DNA of 64,000 bases from Halicephalobus mephisto. Lineage: Eukaryota; Nematoda; Chromadorea; Rhabditida; Panagrolaimidae. Location of the stretch: positions 40,384-104,383 of the forward strand of contig SWDT01000202.1 in assembly GCA_009193035.1 (NCBI GenBank), read 5' to 3'. The notes under the pieces are model-generated. The model saw nothing but the letters and a program-made list of their open reading frames with translations, did not search any database and was not told the origin of the DNA. The position numbers and the translations under genes are program-made. Position 1 is the first letter of the stretch, and each line of letters opens with the position of its first letter. Shown piece after piece: positions 1-10,707 of the stretch.

Positions 1-638
1 AATTTTTATTTATTTTTTTTGTAAATTGTCCAGACTGTAAATTTTCATTTTTTAAATTGACAATTGCGATAATTTGGTCAAAAAATTGCAAATTAGGACA
101 ATTTTTCGTTTTTCCAAAAAAATTTTTTTGATTCATCTTTGTTCTTGATTTTTTGTATTTTTTTGTTTTTTTATTAACTAGAATTTTTCAGAACCATGTG
201 AAAATTTCCGGGAAATTCTAGAATCTTAAAAAATTAAAAAATTTTTAAAAATTAAATAAAATTTTTGAAATTTTCTAAAATCAAAAATTCTAAAAACTTC
301 GTGTCGAGAAAATTTTATAAAAAAATAATTTTTAATTTTTACAATTACATAATTTCAAAATTTTTTTAAAAAATAATTTTTTTTAAATTTTATAATTTTA
401 AAAATATTTAAAAAATTTTAAAAATTCGTGTCTGGAGAATTTTACAAAAAAAAATAATTTTTAATTTTATAGAAAATTCCAAAATTTAAAAAAAAATTAG
501 TTTTTTTAAGTTTAAAAATATTAAAAAACTTTCGTGTCGGGAGAATTTTATAAAAAAATAATTTTTAATTTTATGAAAAATTTGGAAATTGGTATTACAG
601 TATATAAACTTACAGACATATGTCTACTTAGAAGTGAA
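1..638. repeat. AT-rich upstream region with ~115-bp tandem repeat
   Basis: No gene is seen. From about 290 to 590 a unit with the core TTCGTGTCGRGAGAATTTTA followed by an A/T tract occurs about three times, with drift. The region ends in the splice acceptor of the MFS gene, CTACTTAG at 624-631. Confidence 0.5.
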
Positions 639-3600
639 ATGAAGGAAATAGATCCGATTCCGAAATTGCTGGCCAAATTGCCGGAGAAATTCCGCGTTTT
701 TCCGGTTTTGTTCGGGGCCGTCCTGATTCATCTTTCTTTGGGAACTTACCATACTTTCGGTAAAATTTAAATTTAATAAAATTATTCATGTTAAAAATTG
801 CAGGAAACATGCTACCGTATCTGGCTTCATACATGAGGAATCGGACGGATCCAGAAGTCTCCATTGACGACTTGATGTGGATTCCGACTTTACAAGGCTG
901 TTTTCCGTTTGCTATGATCATCGGTGGATTTCTTTCATCCATCGTTGGTCCGAGAGCCGCGGCGTTTCTCGGATGTGCCATCATGAAGTTAGTTATTTAA
1001 TTTAAAATAAAAAAAATAAAATTATTTAAAATTTAAAAAAATAAAATTATTTAGAATAAAATAAAAAAATAAAATTATTTACAATTTAAAAAAAATTATT
1101 TCTAATAAAATAAAGTTATTTAAAATTTTTAAAAATTTACATAAACTTCTTAGAATACGGTATTTAGATGAAATTGAAAAATCTATAAAGTTCTGAAATT
1201 TTATAAAATTCATTGAACGATTTCAGAATTTTCTAGAACTATGAAAATACTAAATTATGAAAATTTAGGTCTTGACTGGAAAGTTCTAAAAAGTCGTGTC
1301 GAGACAGTTTTTTTTAAATTTTATTGAGATATTTTTTATTTTTGATTACAATATGATCTAGAACTTTTTAGAAATACATAATTATGAAATTTGATTATTT
1401 TTAGTCTCGACTGGAAAGTTCTAAAAAGTCGTGTCGAGATAGTTTTTGGAAATTTATTGAAATATTTTTTATTTTTGATTATTTTTTATTTTAGTGGAGG
1501 TGTTCTACTTTCGGCGTTCACGATAAAATCGTCGCTTTTTATGTTCATGGCCACTTACGGAATCATGTTCGGATTCGGCCAAGGAATCGCTTACGTCGTG
1601 GCCGTTTCTTCCGTGATAAATTGGGCTCCAGAATCCGTCGGTCTTTTCAGTGGACTTGTAGCTGGAGCTTTTGGGATTTCTGCCGCAATTTTCACTCCAA
1701 TTCAGACAGCATTAGTGAATCCAGAAAATTTCGTGGTTGATGAATTTGGATATTTTTCAAAATCGGCCCTTCTGGATCGAATTCCGAATATTTTTTTACT
1801 TTTTTCTTTCATTTATGCAATTATGCAAATTATCGGTCTAATTTTCATTTGTGATCCTCCGTCAAATGTTTGTTTTTTTATTTTAAAATTTTTTACGGAA
1901 CAATTTAGCTCAAAACTACAGTAGACCAAGGACGGAAAATCCGCAGATGTCTTTCGGATTCCATCATCGTGGACCCCAACTGGAGGTGGCTGGGGACCAT
2001 CTGGCACAATGACGAAACTTTACTCAAAAAAGAGGATTCTGAAGTCGTCAGGAAGAGAACGGTGAATTTTTAAGTTACAAAAAATTATTTTTAAAAATAT
2101 AAAAACTAATTTTTTAAAAATACGAAAATTAATTTCAGAAAAATATGAAAACTAATTTTTTAAAAATATAAAAATTAATTTTTAAAAAATATAAAAACTA
2201 ATTTCAGAAAAATATAAAAACTAATTTTAGAAAAATACGAAAATTAATTTCAGAAAAATATGAAAACTAATTTTTTAAAAATATGAAAATTACTTTTTAA
2301 AAAATATAAAAACTAATTTCAGAAAAATATAAAAATCAATTTTTAAAAAATATGAAAACTAATTTTTTAAAAATATAAAAATTAATTTTTAAAAAATATA
2401 AAAACTAATTTCAGAAAAATCCCAGAGCCTATGATGAAGAAAACGATCTTTTTATTGAAACCGACATTGAATACAGCGAATCCTCTTCCGACACCTTTGG
2501 GTACTCGAGAAAAAACGAAAATAAAAAATCCAACGAAAATTCGATGGATATTAAAAAAGTATTAAAAAGTCCGACTTTTTACGCTTTATTTTGGACTTTA
2601 TTTTGTTGTTCGTTTTACGGTAATCTTTATTACAATTTATATAAGGTAAAAAATTATTTAAATTTTTAAAATTTAAAATTTAATTTAGACTTTTTCAAAC
2701 AGCTTCATCGACGACGACATGTTCATGGCCATGGCCTTCAGTGTGGGTACTGTAGCCAACGCCATCGCCAGAATCGGCTGGGGAATTTTTGCAGACAAAT
2801 TTAGTTTTCAATTTGCATTAACAATTGCGACATCTTCAGCTACAGTATTATTGTTCACAATGCCATATACGATATATGGAGGAAAATTACTGTATCTTTT
2901 TTGGTTAATTTTTATGTTTATTTGTGCAGCAGCAAATCAAACTTTGTTCATCACAGCTGCTGTCAAGTGCTTCGGATCGAAACACAAAGCTGTCAATTAC
3001 GGTTCCTTAATATTATCTACGGTAAGTTTTTCATCTACAAAAAAAGCGTAACTTCTGGTACAGTACCAAATGGAAATAGTCACTATTAAGTTATATTTTC
3101 ATCACAAAAGTCAAATATTCATGAAAAATATTACATTTTCGTCACATTTCGCAATTTTTAGAAAATTAAAAGTTATGTTTTTTGTGTATTGGAGTTATTT
3201 TTGGATAGTGACTAGAACGCTCTGGTTTGAGTTCGAAATAGACACTATCCTAAATCTCTACAAAAAGAAGAGTAACTTTTAGCACAGTAACAAATACCAA
3301 TCACCACTATTGAATTAGGATTTTCGTTACAAATGTCGAATATTTATGAAAAATGTCATAATTATTACATTTTCGTCACATTTCGCGATTGTAACAAAGT
3401 CAAAAAGTTACGTTTTTTGTGTATTGGAGTTATTTTTGGATAGTGTCTAAAGCCCTAATTTGAGTTACAAATAGACACTATCCTAAATCTCTACAAAAAA
3501 GTAACTTTTGGTACAGTAACAAATTTGAATCGTTACTATTAAGTTTCAACTTTCATTACAAATGTAAAATATTTATGAAAAATATAACAATTATTACGTT

Positions 3601-5933
3601 TTCGTCACATTTCGTAATTTTTAGAAAATTAAAAGTTATATTTTTTGTATTGGAGTTATGTTTGGATAGTGACTAGAAAGCCCTGGTTTGAGTTAGAAAT
3701 AGACACTATCCTAAATCTCTACAAAAAAGTAACTTTTAGCACAGTAACAAATGCAAATAGTTATTATTAAGTTTCAATTTTCGTTACAAATGTAAAATAT
3801 TTATGAAAAATATAACAATTATTACGTTTTTGTTACATTTCGCAATTGTTACAAAGTCAAAAGTTACGTTTTTTGAGTGTAACTAGAGAAATCCACTTAT
3901 TCGCAGTGGCTTTTTGGAATGAGTTATACAATTTCAAAGTTCTCAAAACACTGATTCAGAATCTGTGTTTAATTTTCGCTAAACGATATTCTGAAATGAG
4001 ATAATTAGGAAAATCTCCAAATTCAAGACCGAATTTTTTAATCTTCGTAATCGTTTTTTCGAAAAACCAACTAAACAGATGTAATCAACTTGAAAAATAC
4101 ATTTAATTACGAAAAATATTAAAATTGATCAAATTTAAAAAACGTTTTTAAAATAAAATTTTCAAAAATCAATGAAAAATAAAAATTTTAAACTTTTTGA
4201 TATATGAAATTTCACATATTTTTTTTATTTTCTTGTTTTATAAAAACTGAAAAAAAAATAAAAAACGGATTTTCAATATTTATTCGACAAAATGCAAAAT
4301 TAAACATTTTTAAAAAAATTATTTTAAATAAATTTTTTTTTATAAATAAATATAAAAATTTTCGATTTTAAAAAAACAAACTTAATTCAAAAAAATTAAA
4401 AAACAAATGTAATCAAATTTTAAAAATTTTCTAAAAAAATCGAAATTTAAAAAATTTTCTAAAAAAATCGAAATTTTAAAAATTTTCTAAAAAAATCGAC
4501 ATTTTTAAAATTTTCTAAAAAAATCGACATTTTTAAAATTTTCTAAAAAAATCGACATTTTTTAAATTTTCTAAAAAAAATCGAAATTTTTAAAATTTTT
4601 TAAAAAAATCGAAATTTTAAAAATTAATATTTTCGAATTTGTTTTATTCAAAATTAAATTAATTTAAATTTGATTAAAAATTAAAATTTTACAGTAATTT
4701 GATTTTTTTCAGACAATTAGCGGAATTTTGTTGAGCGCTGTTTGTCAGACATTATTGTCCAAAATTGGCTATCATTGGATGTTCACTTCCGCAGCCATTT
4801 TTGCCTTTTTCGGTGAGTCTCGAACAGAGATGTTAATTTTCCAACTTTCAGATTGAACTTAGAACATATTTCAAACCGAATACGGATCAATTTCGAACTA
4901 ACTAAAAATTCGAAAATAAAAAAATTAATTTAAAATTTAAAAATTTCAATTCAGAATTTTGAAAATTCTAATTTAAACTAAATTAAATTAATTGGAAAAT
5001 TGGAAAATCTGAATTAGAATAATTTCAATTCTAATTAATTTCGAACTAACTAAAAATTCGAAAATAAAAAAATTAATTTAAAATTTAAAAATTTCAATTC
5101 ATAATCCTGAAAATTCTAATTTAAATTAAATTTAATTAATTCGAAAATTGAAAAATTTGAATTATAATAATTTCAATTCTAATTGATTTTTAAAAAATTC
5201 AAATTCGAAAATAAAAAAATTAATTTAAAAATTTCAATTCAGAATTTTGAGAATTCTAATTTAAATTTAATTAAATTAATTCGAAAATTGAAAAATCTGA
5301 ATTAGAGCTGAACTTTGAATAGATTTTGGATTGAAATCAACTTTTTCGATTTTTGAAGTATTCAATTAAAATTTAAATTTTACAAACTTTGAACTCGAAT
5401 TTTTTCAAAATCAATTAGAATTGGAATTATTCTAATTCAGATTTTTAAATTTTCGAATTAATTAAATTAAATTTAAATTAGAATTTTCAGGATTATGAAT
5501 TGAAATTTTTAAATTTTAAATTAATTTTTTTATTTTCGAATTTGAATTTTTTCAAAATCAATTAGAATTGAAATTATTCTAATTCAGATTTTTTAATTTT
5601 CGAATTAATTAAATTAAATTTAAATTAGAATTTCCAAGGTTCTGAATTGAAAGTTTTAAATTTGAAATTTATTTTTTTATTTTTGAATTTTTAGTTAGTT
5701 CGAAATTGATCCATATTCGGTTTGAAATATGTTCTAAGTTCAATCTGAAAGTTGGAAATTCGACAGCTTCGGTCCCGGCCCTGGACTACATGCCCATCTT
5801 TTCAGCCTTGGTGGCCACCAGTCTGACCCGGTACACCCCTCAAGGCAGAGTCATCAGTATCCAGAAAAAAGTCGTAAAAAAGAATTTAAAATTCGTTTTT
5901 CAAAAACTTCCAAAAAACCAAATCAAAATTTAA
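639..5933 (+). CDS. Major facilitator superfamily transporter (MFS_1, monocarboxylate/OFA-like)
   Basis: Predicted 540-aa membrane transporter. Phase-consistent exons: 639-759, 804-987, 1495-1867, 1909-2061, 2415-2645, 2689-3021, 4713-4812 and 5806-5933 (1623 nt). The start was chosen because ATG 639 lies 8 nt after an acceptor (630-631), which suits trans-splicing. Visible features: an N-terminal TM1 (FRVFPVLFGAVLIHLSLGTY), a TM2 with GGFLSSIVGPR (typical cytoplasmic loop 2-3 region), a glycine-rich helix (GIMFGFGQGIAYVVAVS), an acidic/serine-rich central loop around residues 295-350, a C-half motif GWGIFADKF, and a lysine-rich tail. This fits the MFS_1 fold of SLC16/OFA-like transporters. 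The substrate cannot be told from sequence. Introns 4, 6 and 7 are repeat-filled. Confidence 0.85.
2075..2410. repeat. Intron 4 tandem repeat (~31 bp)
   Basis: About ten units of the form AAAATATRAAAACTAATTT, alternating TTTAAA and CAGA spacers, fill the intron up to the acceptor at 2413-2414. The unit itself contains TTTCAGA, so several cryptic acceptors resembling the real one are present. Confidence 0.7.
3035..3890. mobile_element. MITE-like element with internal ~215-bp repeats (intron 6 of MFS gene)
   Basis: Ends are inverted copies built on ACAAAAAAnnGTAACTTYTGG (about 3038-3058) and its complement around 3857-3880. Between them the module (GTAACTTTTGGYACAGTAACAAAT ... GGATAGTGACTAGAAAGCCC ... 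GACACTATCCTAAATC) recurs four times. Related copies with the same ends lie at 40275-40642 and 52268-52423. The spread of one family over three places supports a non-autonomous transposon. Confidence 0.65.
3891..4712. repeat. Rest of MFS intron 6, AT-rich with ~30-bp tandem repeat
   Basis: From 4420 to 4620 a unit of about 30 bp (TTTCTAAAAAAATCGAAATT with variants) occurs about six times. The remainder is low-complexity A/T with no coding signal. Confidence 0.5.
4838..5760. repeat. ~920-bp foldback (long inverted repeat) filling MFS intron 7
   Basis: The sequence from TTTCCAACTTTCAGATTGAA (about 4838) onward reappears as its reverse complement ending at about 5760 (TTCAATCTGAAAGTTGGAAA). Matching blocks continue inward (GAACTTAGAACATATTTCAAACC against GGTTTGAAATATGTTCTAAGTTC, ATCAATTTCGAAC against GTTCGAAATTGAT) towards a centre near 5300. 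Arms are about 450 bp with small mismatches. The element occupies almost all of intron 4813-5805. No clear target-site duplication was found. Confidence 0.85.
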
Positions 5934-6043
5934 TTTACAGTATTATGGTATTTTTAATCTAAGAAAAACTACGAGTAATACACGCTATTCCAATTGATAA
6001 TTACGCTCCGAACCGGTGATTGATAAAATTATTACTGTAGAAT

Positions 6044-7376
6044 TTATTCTTCATCATCTTGACAAGATAGGGCCTGATATTGAGGTTTTTTTGATTGATC
6101 CACTTCCTTCGAAGTCACCGCCACGATGAACCCGACCCCGGCCCCGATCGTCGCCCCCACCGCTGTCCCGATCACTGGCAAAAACGCTGAAATAAAAATA
6201 ATAAAAATTATAAAAATTATAAAAAATAATAAAAATTATAAAAATTATAAAAAATAATTAAAATAATTAAAATTATAAAAAATAATTAAAATAGTAAAAA
6301 TTATAAAAATAGTAAAAATAATTAAAATAGTAAAAATAATTAAAACAATAAAAATAGTAAAAATCATAAAAATTATAAAAATAGTAAAAATAATAAAAAT
6401 AATAAAAAAAATTTTCAAAAAAGTCAATATTGTTGTGAGAAAATTGGCTTAATCATATTGTAAAAATCAAAATTTTCTCAACGAAAATTCATAAAAATGG
6501 TCTCGAAGGGAATTTTATAATTTTTCAACTGGGACCGGAAGTTATTTAATTTTATATTTAAATATTTCTGAAAAGTTTTAAATTATAGTATTATGAAATT
6601 TTTAAAAATTCATAAAAATGGTCTCGGAAAGAATTTTGAAATTTTCCAGTTGGGACCGAAAGTTATGCAATTTAGTGTTTTCATAATTTCAAGATATTTG
6701 AAAACCATATTATTACAAAAATCAAAATTTTCGAAGCAAAAATCTATAAAAGTGGTTTTAAATAAAATTTCCGAAATTTTCCAGTCGAGACCGAAAGTAA
6801 TAAAATTTGGTTTTTATGTGGTTTCAGAATTTTCTAAAATCACAATAGTGTAAAAAATCAAAATATTTTCATCAAAATTCTAAAAAACTATCTTGAATAA
6901 AATTCCCAAAATTTTCCAGTCGAGACCAAAAGTAATAAAATTTGGTTTTTACGTAGTTCTAGAATGTTCCAAAATCACAATACTGTAAAAAATCAAAATA
7001 TTTTCATCAAAATTCTAAAAAACTATTTTGAATAAAATTTCCGAAATTTTCCAGTCGAGACCAAAAATAATAAAACTTAGTTTTTATATAGTTCTAGAAT
7101 ATTCCAAAAATTTGAACATCTTATGTTTCGTAATTTTCTCCAAAAAACTAATTTTAAAAATTACTTTTTTAATTTTTACGAAATAATTGATAAATTTTGT
7201 CCTAAATTTAAATTCTACAGTAACTTACATCCAAGAATCCCTCCAGTAGCGGCTCCTACAGCGACCGTCTGACTTCCAATATCATCTTCTTTTTTTTGTT
7301 CATCTTTCGAAAGAGGAGCTGTTCTGAGAATTTCCCGTTTTCCGGGTTCCATAGAGTACCCGATTCCGTCATCCAT
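6044..7376 (-). CDS. Small glycine-rich single-pass membrane protein, unrecognised
   Basis: Two exons, 7229-7376 and 6044-6186, join phase-consistently to a 96-aa protein. The first half is charged and hydrophilic (starts MDDGIGYSMEPGKREILR, includes KDEQKKEDD). The second has a long glycine/alanine/valine segment, GAATGGILG continuing to LPVIGTAVGATIGAGVGFIV, resembling a glycine-zipper membrane helix. The tail is KKPQYQALSCQDDEE. A TTTTTTCAG lies 8 nt before the ATG (minus strand), suggesting a trans-splice site or an upstream UTR intron. Upstream at about 7700-7716 is an ACTGATAAGA GATA site. I do not recognise the family. Confidence 0.6.
6187..7228. repeat. Intron with (AATAAAAATT)n microsatellite and ~125-bp tandem repeat
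   Basis: 6190-6420 is an imperfect run of AATAATAAAAATTATAAAAAT units. From about 6440 to 7120 a module recurs about five times, with the cores AAAATTTTCCAGTCGAGACC and AATAAAATTTGGTTTTTA. No conserved exon lies inside. Confidence 0.6.
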
Positions 7377-8077
7377 TTCAAATTCTGAAAAAATAAAAAA
7401 ATAAAATATTTAAAAAAAAATTTTAAAAATATTTAGAAAAAACATTTTTTTGAATAAATTTAAAAAACATTTTTTTTTTGAATAAATTTAAAAAATAAAA
7501 TATATTTCTTCTAAAAAAAATGAAATACACTTTTTTCTTAAAAATTAAAAAAAAATAAAATATATTATTTTTGAAAAATTTTTAAAAATATTTTTTTTTC
7601 CAAAAAAATTAAGACTATTTGTGTAGATCCAGAATAACACGCGAATAGGAACAAAGGAGTGTCGATCGATCGTCGTTTTCCTTATATCAATAGTACGCCA
7701 CGAACTGATAAGAAAGATCATAAGGCAAAATACTGCTTCTTGCCAAATATACCATTTTTTGAGGGGGAAAGAGAGGGAATTTTCGGTGGTTTTTTTATTG
7801 CGGTCAACATCAAATTCAAGTTGGATTTTGAATAATCAGACACGCCGTCTTGCCGGAATATTGCGAGCAAACTGCGGGTTTTTATACGTCTGCCAATATG
7901 TTGCGAGCAAACTACAAGTATTATTTTTATTTCGTAATCTCCATAAACATAAATATAGGAGTGCCGACCGATGCGCCAATACGTCGCGGGCAAGCTGCAA
8001 GTTTACTTCGATTTAGAGCGCTTTGTAAATCTGGGTTTCCAAATTAATGTTCAAACAAAATTGGGAAAAAAGTAAGC
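7377..8077. promoter_or_regulatory. Divergent region upstream of the small membrane gene; GATA site
   Basis: A non-repetitive block at 7620-7760 contains ACTGATAAGA (7706-7715), the consensus used by intestinal and epidermal GATA factors in nematodes. 7385-7600 is low-complexity A/T. 7840-8010 holds diverged copies of a repeat with the core TTGCGNGCAARCTRCAAGT, also seen at 10910-11165. The promoter role is inferred. Confidence 0.35.
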
Positions 8078-8150
8078 TGATCCCGGGCGGAATCGAACCG
8101 CCGACCTTCAGTGTGTTAGACTGATGTGATAACCCCTACACCACGAGACC
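8078..8150 (-). tRNA. tRNA-Val (anticodon AAC)
   Basis: On the minus strand a 73-nt cloverleaf starts GGTCTCGTGGTGTAG and ends CCCGGGATCA. The acceptor stem GGTCTCG pairs with CGGGATC (two G-T wobbles), the anticodon stem TCAGT pairs with ACTGA around the loop CTAACAC (anticodon AAC), and the T-arm is GGCGG-TTCGATT-CCGCC. The A box (TGGTGTAGGGGTTA) and B box (GGTTCGATTCC) are intact. No intron. It looks functional. Confidence 0.93.
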
Positions 8151-8175
8151 GCGACTCCAGACTTCAGTTTTACAA

Positions 8176-8371
8176 TTTAGTACCTGGAGGAAAAATAAGC
8201 TCGTCAGACAAATTCAAAAAGTACTCGATTGTAACTAGGCCACCTCCCGACCACTCGACCTCAAATCCCAGTCTTCAGCAAAAGGAAACCAGCCACCGTC
8301 CGAATCAAGGCCAATCAAACCAAAAATTGAACAAAAATGAATTTAAAAAATTTCTAGAAAAATATAAATAA
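8176..8371 (+). CDS. Possible terminal exon, hydrophilic K/Q/S-rich, unrecognised
   Basis: After the acceptor-like ACAATTTAG (8169-8177) an open frame runs to TAA at 8371 and is followed by AAATAAA-like A-rich sequence. The peptide (FKKYSIVTRPPPDHSTSNPS, then SHRPNQGQSNQ, ending KNEFKKFLEKYK) has more balanced codon use than the surrounding A/T sequence. I could not find the preceding exons, and the frame runs back into the tRNA. It may be a gene remnant or chance. Confidence 0.25.
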
Positions 8372-8538
8372 AAAAAAGCAAAAATTTTCCGAGAAAAAAA
8401 ATGCTCCAAAAAGTTGTTTGATGATGTGATTGTTTGGGAAGTTGGAAATGCGGTTCCTTTATAACAAGTCAAAAAACACAAAACTGACTAGAATCGATTT
8501 TTGTCAGCATAATCGACCAAGATCAAGAGATCATTATG

Positions 8539-9180
8539 TGCTGGAATGTTTCAGTCCTAAGAATTTGTTCCAATTTTCACAGCTTTAAAAAACTAAAAAC
8601 AAAAAAGGACTTTAAATAACTTTGTCTGTTATAGTGTTTTAAAAGTCATTTTAGATAAATACAAATTTTTGTAGAATTTCGATGTAAAAATTAAGGTATC
8701 CTTAAAATCCAGAGTTCGTCCTCACAATCCTGGATTCTGAAGGTTGATTTTTATTACAATTTTAGATCCGGAATTTATGGGTTTTATTACAGTATTATAA
8801 GTGCTTTTTTCAGTTGTAATTCGAAAATTCGAAAATAAATGTTTCAGATATAAATGTTTTAGAAATAAATATTATTTAACTCAGAATCCTGGATTCTGAA
8901 GCTTGATTTCTTATTATAATTTTAGATTCAGAATCTACCAATTTTGTTACAGTATTAGAAGTACTTTTTGTAGAATTTTAACTCTAAAATTGGAAAATAA
9001 ATGTTTGAGATATGAATGTTTTAGAAATAAGTATTGCCTACCTCAGAATCCTGGATTCTGAAGCCCAATCATTGATTATAATATTAGATTCAGAATCTAC
9101 AAGTTTTATTACTGTATTATAAGTGATCTTTGTAGAATTTTAACTCTAAAATTGGAGCAGAAAGGTCGCATAACTGATCA
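8539..9180 (-). mobile_element. MITE family 1, copy A (inverted relative to copy B)
   Basis: Near-exact reverse complement of 13600-14236. The outer end GTGCTGGAATGTTTCAGTCC and the block AATTTGTTCCAATTTTCACAG match the complement of 14165-14236. It contains three ~155-bp internal repeats centred on CAGAATCCTGGATTCTGA, itself an imperfect palindrome. The distal end near 9175 is truncated relative to the other copies. Confidence 0.75.
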
Positions 9181-10696
9181 TTAAACAAACCTAAAACGAG
9201 TTGTTTTCATTTTTGGACCTTTTGGAAAAGTAAAAGCTGTCAAAACAAAAACTAAAGTAAAAAAGTAAATAATGTTTAGCTTCTTCTTCGAAGAGAAATC
9301 AGTCCCGTCGATGGAGAACTCGCGGAATGTCGAAAGATCTAAGAGAAGAAATTACGAATTGGAGACTTGGAGAAAGTAATTTTTCTGTTTATTTTTTGTT
9401 GAAGATTCTGAATCGTCACTGTCCTGATTGGACTTTCGGAGAAGACATCAGAACGGTCGGTTTAGTTTTAAAATTTAAAAAATAATAAAAATTTAAAGAA
9501 TATTAATCAAAAATTTTAAAAAAAATTAAAAATTAAAAAATATTAATTAATAAAAGACAGAAATTACCAGTTTTAACGCAATTGATATTTCATAAATTTT
9601 GATTTTAAATTTAATATTTTTCGAAACAAATAACAAATTTTGAAATTAAAAAAATTTTTAAAAAAATTAAAAAATTATTCGCTTTAAAACCTTATTTTGG
9701 AATATTTTAAAAAAAAATAGAAATTACTAGTTTTAACAAGGATGATATTTCGTATAATTTTGATTTTAAATTTCATAATTTTTAAATAAATAACAAGTTT
9801 TGAAAATAAAAAAATTTAAAAATTATTCGCTTCAAGACCTTATTTTGGAATATTTTTAAAAAATAGAAATTATGAATTCTAAAGCAATCGATATTTCGTA
9901 TAATTTTGATTTTAAATTTAATAATTTTCGAAATAAAGAACGAATTTTGAAATTAAAAAAATTATTCGCTTCAAGATTATATTTTGGAATATTTAAAAAA
10001 AAAATAAAAATTACCAATTCTAAAACGATTGATATTTCGTGTAATTTTTATTTTAAATTTAATAATTTTCGAAATAAATAACGAATTTTGAAAATAAAAG
10101 AAATCAGTAATCGCTCACGAAGGAACTTTTGATTTAAAATGAATCTTCGGAGAAACAACTAAATCGATATAGGTTAGGTCTACCGTGAACAATCTCCGAT
10201 TATTTAATTAAAAATAAAAAAATTAAAACAAAATCTTAAAAAACAAAATTTTCTAAAAAAAATAAAACAAAAACAAAATTTTTAAATAAAATCCAAAAAA
10301 ATTTCAAATTTTTTGACAACAAAAATTTAAAATAAAATTTAAAAAAAATCTAAAAAATTTTAAAATAAAAATCTTAAAAAATTTTAAATAAAAATTCTAA
10401 TTTAAAAAAAAAATAAAAATTCTAATTTTCTAAAAATAAAAATTTCAAATTTAAAAAAAATAAAAATTCTAATTTTTAAAAAATAAAAATTCTAATTTAA
10501 AAAAAAAATAAAAATTCTAATTTTTAAAAAATAAAAATTCTAATTTTCTAAAAATAAAAATTCTAATTTTCTAAAAATAAAAATTCTCTAGAAATTTAAA
10601 AATCAATTTTCGAAATTCGTAGTTCGATTAGCTCGTTCTCGAAGCGCTGGTTTTCTATTGACTTTTACTCGTTTTTCTCGATTTTTTATTTATTCA
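9181..10696. repeat. Tandem AT-rich repeats with a short coding-like island
   Basis: 9290-9470 is a non-repetitive island with coding-like composition on the plus strand (ILNRHCPDWTFGEDIRT before a GTCGGT). I could not tie it to a gene. 9540-10090 has four copies of a ~150-bp unit (GATATTTCGTATAATTTTGA, then TATTTTGGAATATTT). 10240-10600 is an (AAAAATAAAAATTCTAATTT)n run. A splice acceptor, TTTATTCAG, closes the region at 10696. Confidence 0.5.
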
Positions 10697-10707
10697 GTGT
10701 CGTCGTC

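Noticed and set aside
6245..6427. 60-codon Phe/Ile-rich ORF
   Set aside because: Translation of an (AATAAAAAT)n microsatellite in an intron.
8126..8175. Start of the 81-codon ORF 8126-8371
   Set aside because: This part overlaps the tRNA-Val antisense; only the part after 8177 is kept as a weak exon candidate.
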